From contig ML677326.1 in NCBI GenBank assembly GCA_007922305.1, positions 57,785,446-57,849,445 of the forward strand: DNA of 64,000 nucleotides. Direction: 5' to 3'. Positions 57,606 through 64,000 of the stretch are shown here, one piece after another. The notes beneath the pieces are model-generated. The model ran no database searches. It saw only the letters and a list, made by a program, of their open reading frames with translations, and had not been told where the DNA came from. Position numbers and translations under genes: made by a program. This DNA comes from Dermatemys mawii (Eukaryota > Chordata > Testudines > Dermatemydidae). The first letter of the stretch is position 1; each line of letters starts with the position of its first letter.

Positions 57606-59215
57606 GTATAAGAATCATAAAACAATAGGGTTAGATGAGATTACAAGAATCATCTAGTCTAATGCCCTCCCAAGATGCAGGATTCTTTGTGTCTAAACCA
57701 GCCAAGACAGATGGCTATTCAGTCTCCTTTTGAAACATTCAGTGAAGGAGCTTCCACAGCCTCCCTAAGCAGTCTGTTCCATTGTCCTACTGTTCTTACT
57801 GCTAGGAAGTTTTTTTCCTGAGATCTAATCTAAATCTGCTATGCTGTAGTTTGACACAATTGCCTCTTGTCCTGCCCTCTGTGGCAAAAGAGAACAACTT
57901 TCCTCCACTTTTTCAAGGCAGCCTTTCAGGTATCTAAAGATGATTATCATACCCCACCTCCGACCCTCCTTAATCTCTTCTTTTCCAAACTAAACAGATA
58001 CAGTTCCTTCAGCCTTTGCTCATATGGCTTGCATTCCATCCCTTTTATCATATTTGTTGCTCACCTCTGGATGCTTTCCAGTTTCTCTATATCTTTTCTA
58101 TACATTGGTGACCTACACTGGACACAGTACTCCAACTGAGGCCTATCCAGAACTGAGTAGTATCACCTATGACTTGCACAGTATGCCTAAAATTACATTT
58201 GCGTTGTGGATGTTTTGTTTTCATTTTGTTGGGGAGGTTTTTTTGTGGGGGAGGGGAGACAGAAATTGCAACGGCATTGCATTGCTGACTCATGTTCATA
58301 TTGTGATTCATCACGATTCCAGGTCCTTCTTAATTGTGCTGCTAAGACAATTATCCACTATATTGCATTTATTTTTTTTTCTTTAAGTGTAGCACCTTAC
58401 TTTTGTCTTTGCTTAATTTCATTTTGTTGTTTCTGACTCAGTTCTCCAATTAAGGAGACTAGTTCTCCAAAGGAAATTCAGATCCTCCTGAATTTTAGCT
58501 TTATTCTCCAAAGTGTTGGCAACCCACTGCCCCCAGCTTCGTGTCATCTGCAAACTTGATCAGTATGCTCTTTATTCCTACATCCAGGTTATTAATAAGT
58601 ATGTTAAACAGCAGTGGACCCAGAACAGAACCTTGTGGAACCCCACTTGAGACCTCCCTCCAATCTGACATCATTCCATTAACAGCTACTTTTTGTTTGC
58701 AGTTGTCTAACCATATATGTATCCATCCACTTAATTCTAGTTTCACTGAGTCTGCATTTCTCCAGCTTGCTTATCGCAATGTCTTGTGGGACTGTGTCAA
58801 AAGCATTAGTGAAGTCCAGATATATTATGTCCACCACATTTCCCCCTATCCACCAAACCAGCTACACTATTAAAGAAGGAAATCAAGCTGGTTTGGCATG
58901 ATTTGTTTTTAGTAAATCCATGCTGGCTACTAGTGATTACTCCTTCATCCTCCAGGTATTTGCGAATTTAATGTTTTATATATTGCTTAAATAGCTTCCC
59001 AGGTTTTGAAGTAAGACTAACTGGTGTATAGTTCCCCAGCTCCTCCTCACAACTCCCCCCCCCACCCCACCCCCACACTTTTTAAAAAGATGGACACCAC
59101 GTTAGTCCTTCTCCAGTCTTCCAGAACTTTTCCTATCATTCATGAGTTTGCAAATATTATTGCCGGTGGCTCTGAGATTTCTTCAGCTAATTCGTTTAGG
59201 GTTTTATTTGAAAAA
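57606..59215 (-). mobile_element. CR1 LINE, antisense, about 1.6 kb with reverse-transcriptase remains
   Basis: The plus strand begins agaatcataaaacaatagg, the reverse complement of a CR1 3' end, and continues through 'gcctcttgtcctgccctctg', 'ctggacacagtactccaact', 'cttcgtgtcatctgcaaact', 'cagaaccttgtggaacccca' and 'tcccaggttttgaagtaaga'. On the minus strand 58746-58501 is open for 81 codons. It holds [17 protein letters not shown] at residues 34-50 and FADDTKL at 65-71, the catalytic aspartate pair of the reverse transcriptase. Indels and stops break the frame elsewhere, so it is inactive. It is 5'-truncated at about 59215. A C-run replaces coding sequence at 59055-59074. Plus-strand open frames 57867-58139, 58024-58386 and 58541-58873 are shadows. 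Confidence 0.93.
59055..59074 (-). repeat. C-run tract, G-quadruplex-capable on the minus strand
   Basis: Nine C, A, four C, A, five C on the plus strand. The minus strand has G5-T-G4-T-G9, which can supply four G-tracts with single-base loops. It lies within the CR1 copy and looks like a local expansion. Confidence 0.7.
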
Positions 59216-59221
59216 TGGAGC

Positions 59222-59345
59222 TTGAGAGCTGCCTAGTGGATAGAGCACTGGACTGACTTGGGAGACCTCATTCTACCACTGGCTTCTCTGCCCTCCTTTT
59301 TGGAGCACTTTGAGATATTAATAATATAAGAATATTATTATTGTT
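59222..59345 (+). repeat. tRNA-derived core SINE with internal deletion
   Basis: The head ctgcctagtggatagagcac followed by tggactgacttgggagacct matches the tRNA-like 5' part of MIR-type SINEs with an A-box-like 'ctagtggatagagca'. It is followed after a gap by 'agcactttgagatattaata' and ends in taatataagaatattattat. The central core is missing. Confidence 0.7.
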
Positions 59346-60244
59346 CATCTTCCAAATTATTTTCAGCATCTGGGTAATGGAAACCATTGTTCTCAACATG
59401 GAAAATCAAAGTGGGTTACTGTTTCCTCCATCACACAGTGCTGATGGTATTGTATCAGAAGTAGCAGCTCAACAAGTGAGAGTCCAGAGGCCGTCTATTC
59501 CCCATACCTCTGGCCCAGCTTACCTCTGTCTTCAACTAGGATCCTTCCACCAGGACAGTGGTGCCCAAGAGCTACTTATGGGTATCAGGGTTCTAAATTA
59601 CAGAGTCTGAGAGCAAGTGTTTTAAGAAGAAAATATGTATTTGATTGTTAATTGACCATGTGCTCCCTGAACCATGCCCTCTGATTTTTAAACTGTTCTA
59701 ATCAAACCAGTTATTACAGGAAATAGAGAGGGCACTGCCTCCCCAGCGACTTCGCATTGCTTCAGTTCTGGGAGGAGCTGGGAGCACTCTGATTAGTTGC
59801 TGTCCCTTCCCCATTGACCACCTACTGAGGGGGAAGGAGAGAATACCTCTGGTTGTTCCGCTATCTGATCCCCAACCAGGTGCTAGCTGCTCCAGGAGAG
59901 TAGAACAGGAGCATGACAGGTTCTGCCTGAACTTAGGGAAGGACTTACAATATCAGTTTTGGCTGCCTTACTCTTGAAATAACATACAGCCAGAACCAGG
60001 GACAGGGATGTGCTTGCAAACATTTGGAGAGTAAGAAGAAAGTAATACAATTGGCTTTGCTGTGTTGTTTCTTGAAGTAGATACAGTAGTAGTGACTATC
60101 TTTCCTACTTACTCCATGCATTTACACCATATTTAAACCAAATATGTTTTGCTGTAGGAGTGAGCCTCATGGAATTAGTGTGAAAAAAGCAGTGGGTCTT
60201 TCCTACACATTTACTTAGATTGGACCCAACTTTCCAACCTAGAA
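59346..60244. other. No gene recognised
   Basis: A GC-richer part at 59.7-59.95 kb has no identity I can support. The open frame at 59341-59610 has no domain. Confidence 0.35.
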
Positions 60245-60680
60245 CTGGGCAAATAGCAAATGTTTTAGTTCACTGGCAATTTTGAAAAGTAAAAAACAAG
60301 TATTTTTTAATTGGACCAAAAATGTTCGATTTTGAAGTGTTCAATTAAACAAAAAATTGAGAAATATTGTTTCAGGTCAAATGCATTTTTTTAAAAAAAA
60401 TTAATGTTTTCTGTTATCTATTATTTCAAACATGTTTGACTTCAAAAGAAATTTTGAAGCAGTAATTTAAAACCAAAACAATCAAAATATGTAATTTCAA
60501 AAATGTCAAAATGAAACATTCAGATTTATTAATTAATATTTATTTTTCAAAAAGAAAAATTTGACTAAACTGACACAAACTGGCAAAAACTTTGGGGACT
60601 GCCAAAGCTGCATTTTTTTAAAAAAAAATTGCCAAGAAAGTTTCTGCTGAAAAATATGGTCCAGCTCTATTCCAATCTCT
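60245..60680. mobile_element. AT-rich palindromic MITE, long copy
   Basis: It begins 'cctagaactgggcaaatagc' and ends 'gaaaaatatggtccagctct', degenerate inverted termini of the agctggt...gaaaa family. The interior alternates 'attttgaaaagtaaaa' and 'caaaaatgtcaaaatgaaac' words on both strands. The open frame on the minus strand (60533-60766) is a by-product. Confidence 0.55.
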
Positions 60681-62019
60681 TTTGTAAGCAGGTTGGATTG
60701 AATGAGGTGAGATCTTCCTCTTTTGTGCAATGATGAAATCCTTATATTTGGCATAGAGGGACACACTAATCTCTGGGAGTCATAGGTAGGGAATACTAGA
60801 AATGGGTGAAAATTACATAGGAGATGAGAAATTTACCAATCAGAAGATCTGAGACAAGTTGGGGATAATGGGAAGTGTGTGTGTTCTCCCCACTGATCTA
60901 TTTGGATCAGATTTGATGTTTTCAACTGCAGGCACAAGTGGAATCAGCTAAGTTGATTTCTTTCTGCCATGTATGAGTTTATCAAACTCTTCCCCTATAT
61001 TTTTGGGAGGAGAGGGAGAAGGAATACAAGTAAGGATCAGTACCTTGGATCTTGGGATAGAAGACAAATGAGGTCAGCAGGTTGGAGAGAGTGTGGAGGA
61101 AGAGGGAGTGTGGATTTATTGCTGCTCCGTCTTTCCCCACCCAATGATTGTCAGTAGGCCTGTGGATATTAGTAGAATCTACATTGTGTCCTGCCTATCT
61201 AATGGAACATCTTTCATGTCTTTAAATTATTAACGACCAAAGACTAAAATTTTGTATCCAAATGTCACATTGAGAAGTTCAGAAGCAGATCCAAATCTGA
61301 ATAGTACAAAACCAAACTTGCCTTGAACCTGTTTATCTCTGGCATGAAACAACTAAATGATGAAAATTTTATCTTAGCTTATTATTTTAGATAATTTACA
61401 GAGTGTCCACCACCAAATAATCATCATCTGGGTAGCTATATTCAAACTATCATTAAAAACTATATATTTGGCAGAATGGCTACTTATCAACAAGCTGATA
61501 AATGAAGAAAATTAGGGAAAACTCAGACTTTAGTTAGTCCCACAAGTCAAAACCTTTCTTCCTAGCTGATGTAAAACTGTTAACAATGGCAAAAGCAAAG
61601 TTTGTACTAACCTTTCTTCAGGGATAATCTCCTCGTTGATAACAGTACTCCAGATAAAGAAAGCCATAAGGAATTTTAACTGATAAAGTGGAGGCCTTAA
61701 TGTTTTCAGTGGGTCAGCTACTCCCACATGAACAGCGACAGAAGAAATACATCATCTACACAACAATATCTTCATCAGTGATCACTCCCACCAAGAGGTT
61801 AGCAATGCCCATATGTGATACTGATTCTTTCCAGGAATTCTGGAGTAGAACAATATGAATCATTGGTAACAAAACCATGTGAAGCTCTGTCTGGGTTTCT
61901 GTTTGGGTTTTTTTACACAAGCAACTCGCTTTTAAATTTACACTAATCTTGCACAAGATGAAAACAGTGGTCAGTTATTTCTTTACCTTCCAACTGCCAA
62001 TAGGGTGCAACTAGAAGTG
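60681..62019. other. No gene or clear repeat recognised
   Basis: AT-rich with purine-rich patches (about 61.0-61.12 kb). Short open frames have no domain. Confidence 0.4.
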
Positions 62020-62405
62020 AGTGAATAACTGACTGTTTTGCTTCAGTGGCTAAAACAAAAATCTGGAAGAACGTAGTCATTTTGGATCAAACCAAAATAT
62101 TCTGTTCAATCCTAAAACAATTTTTTCCCAGTTTTTCCATTTTGTTTCACCACATTTCTGACATTTCTCATGGAGCCACTTTGACTCCTTTTTTTCCTTT
62201 TAAATAAACCCACCTTCATTTCTAATCAAATATGGTTTCAAAAACAAACAAGGACAATATTTCAATTTGAGGTGTTAAAATGAACCTTTTGAATTTTTAT
62301 GAAATTGTTTTCTTTGGCTAAAACTATTCACTTAGTGTGACCTGAATTCAGTAACATTTTTGTGAAACTGAAAAATGCATTTTTTGGCAAATAAACCATT
62401 ATTTG
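62020..62405. mobile_element. AT-rich palindromic MITE, second long copy
   Basis: Starts near ctagaagtgagtgaataact and ends near 'ttggcaaataaaccattatt'. The interior has 'ccaaaatattctgttcaatc', 'ctgacatttctcatggagcc' and 'ttttgtgaaactgaaaaatg', as in the copies at 34.1 and 60.2 kb. The ends are poorly preserved. Confidence 0.45.
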
Positions 62406-62489
62406 CCGAAGAAGTTCATCCAGTTGTAGAGGCAACTGAGGCAAATGCTTCTGCAGGAGAAGAGAAAGCAGGAATACTCACTGATCTCA

Positions 62490-62534
62490 ATCTTCACATC
62501 AGTTATCTTCAAGGAAGATAACTGATGTGAAGAT
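62490..62534. repeat. Perfect 20-bp inverted repeat (hairpin)
   Basis: Arms atcttcacatcagttatctt (62490-62509) and aagataactgatgtgaagat (62515-62534) are exact complements separated by caagg. A shorter match, cactgat upstream and atcagtg downstream, continues the pairing after a 4-6 base bulge. Confidence 0.95.
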
Positions 62535-62699
62535 CAGTGCTTTCCCTCCAAAATGTATTTAGTACCAAAAGTTTGGATAATCAGCAGCTTAAGTGGTTCA
62601 GTATTCAAGGTTTAACCAAAACTTCTGAACCCTGGGAGATTCATACATAACTACTTTGAAGCCAGTTTTCTTTCCAGAACTATTGCCTACTATTCCATT

Positions 62700-63000
62700 T
62701 GATTCTTTACACTAGTCACTTTTCCTTTGATGTTGAAGTTTGTCAAATGTCTTTTGAAAATGTGAGTAAACTAGTTTTCCTGAATTTTCCTTATCTGTCA
62801 TAGCCATTATGTCTTCAAAGAACTCCAGCTGGTTACTTATGCATGACCTCCTCAGCCTCAATCCATGCTGATTATCCTTAATCAAATTGTGCTTTTCCAG
62901 GTGCCTCTCTCTTTCCCCTACACCACATCTCTTGGCATAGTTTCCAAGATTCTCACTGGAGATGATACAAAATATACAGGTTTATACAGTCTTGTGGTTA
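62700..63000 (-). mobile_element. Old CR1/L3-like LINE fragment, antisense
   Basis: Words 'gtcaaatgtcttttgaaaat', 'gtcttcaaagaactccagct', 'catgacctcctcagcctcaa' and 'tccatgctgattatcctta' follow the reverse-complemented order of the CR1-group reverse-transcriptase thumb. They match a different, older subfamily from 57.6 kb. Confidence 0.6.
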
Positions 63001-64000
63001 GTTTGTTAACATACAAAAATAATGGAGTTGTGTGATATTTTCTCCCTTTGCAGGAATCTCTTTGCCTCAAAATATTCCCAGAAAATAAATTATAACAAAC
63101 TAAATACCTCAGTACAAGACTTCTGGATGAATTTCACTTGGAAAATGCCTTTAAGACTATCAATTAGCCTTTATTTAACATATTTGAGGTTTCTTAAACC
63201 TTTCTAGCCCTGCATTCCATGGAACATACTTTTGTGCTCATACTGTGCTTCTTTGAAATGTCTGTTGTAAGCAAGAAAAACTCATTTTTTAAAAATCATT
63301 ATATACCCACAGCATGATGACAGTCTGAGAAAGGCATAAGTCAAAATGTTGTAGAATTATAATTTCATAATGGATTTTTTGTTTATAGTTTTTTTTGCTC
63401 TAACAACTTGCCTTTTCAGCAGTTGATTGATATCTGTTAGGAATCAGCTACTCTGATTCAGCAATGTTAGATTTCAGCATGCAGCATTCGGGGTGGGGTG
63501 GGGAGGGAGGCAGGTATGTATGCATGGGCACACACACGCACTCTTTGAATGTGAATATAAACACTGATTTTTATTTTAAAAGCCACCGATTTAATATTGA
63601 TCACATGAACACATTTTAGATTTGTGTCATTCCCTTCAAACAAAGCTGTCCAGAACAACAAAGTCTAGTGTGTGTCATTAGACATCGCTTTGAGTAGGAG
63701 TTGGTGTAGGATCACGTCCAGTGAAGCTCCCCTGTTCGCAAGGGAGTGTGGGAACAATAGCCTCTCTGACCCAGTGTGGAGAAGGACAGGTCCATGTGCA
63801 CACTCCTTTCTGCTTCTCATTGGTACATAAAGAGAGAGCAGCCGCTGAACTCCACTGTATGTAGGTGTAACACTGGCAATGGCGCAGGCATGGTGGTTTA
63901 ATCTGGACAATGAATACTCCCTAATAATATTTTCTGGTAGATATCTATCCCCTCATTTTTTATTTCAAATAAGTTTTCCTAAGTGAAAGTGTTCATGAAC
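63001..64000. other. No gene recognised
   Basis: The G-rich tract at 63490-63511 is listed separately. The open frame on the minus strand (63665-63910, 81 codons) has no recognised domain. The rest is AT-rich. Confidence 0.4.
63490..63511 (+). repeat. G-rich tract, G-quadruplex motif
   Basis: ggggtggggtggggaggg: four G-tracts with single-base loops, a canonical motif on the plus strand. It is followed by a short gcacacacacgc run at 63529-63540. Confidence 0.8.

Noticed and set aside
1..64000. CRISPR array, operon or phage-like system
   Set aside because: No regularly spaced direct repeats with unique spacers, no compact gene strings and no bacterial ribosome-binding sites; repeat content is that of a sauropsid.

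Overview
This window reads as intergenic or intronic DNA from a sauropsid genome, most probably a turtle; a crocodilian is the next best guess. The reasons are AT-rich DNA that is mostly CpG-poor, and several CR1 LINE copies with chelonian-type 3' ends. There are also MIR-like core SINEs, non-autonomous hAT and PIF/Harbinger elements with intact target-site duplications, and LTRs of types I associate with turtles. Family names come from memory of such repeats, not from a search. I find no protein-coding gene I can defend, no tRNA or rRNA gene, no CRISPR array and nothing bacterial or plasmid-like. Most open frames are short, overlap on both strands or lie inside repeats.

Layout. 0-5.7 kb: MIR remnants, a decayed LTR-retrotransposon gag fragment on the minus strand (about 1.15-1.69 kb), a MITE and a CR1 scrap. 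5.8-8.8 kb: a CR1 3' end split by an LTR that is itself apparently split by a second, CpG-rich LTR in the opposite orientation. 9.2-10.0 kb: a solo LTR. 10-13.25 kb: repeat-poor. 13.26-16.7 kb: a small hAT, a palindromic MITE and an antisense CR1 with a GC-rich insert. 16.7-21.1 kb: repeat-poor. 21.1-21.6 kb: 5' end of a Harbinger-type transposon with the start of its Myb/SANT-like protein. 23.2-28.3 kb: MITEs, a 202-bp hAT and a 587-bp hAT with perfect 8-bp duplications, MIRs and a CR1 3' end. 28.3-39.7 kb: mostly repeat-poor, with scattered MITEs and microsatellites. 39.8-47.5 kb: core SINEs, palindromic MITEs and antisense LINE pieces. 47.5-48.9 kb: an LTR apparently split by a hAT carrying an internal tandem duplication. 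52.6-54.9 kb: a decayed retroelement with a second, different gag-like sequence, flanked by related direct repeats and carrying a nested Harbinger MITE. 56.6 kb: a short coiled-coil-coding frame. 57.6-59.2 kb: the longest CR1 copy, antisense, with a reverse-transcriptase active-site motif. 60-63 kb: AT-rich palindromic MITEs, a perfect hairpin and an old LINE fragment.

The parts do not work together as a system. The interest is historical: layered transposon insertions, two gag relics of separate origin, and repeat-poor blocks that could hold conserved non-coding sequence if the window lies within or near a large gene. The best candidates for something undescribed are the 52.6-54.9 kb retroelement, the coiled-coil frame at 56.66 kb and the bidirectionally open block at 38.8-39.26 kb. 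All three are tentative.
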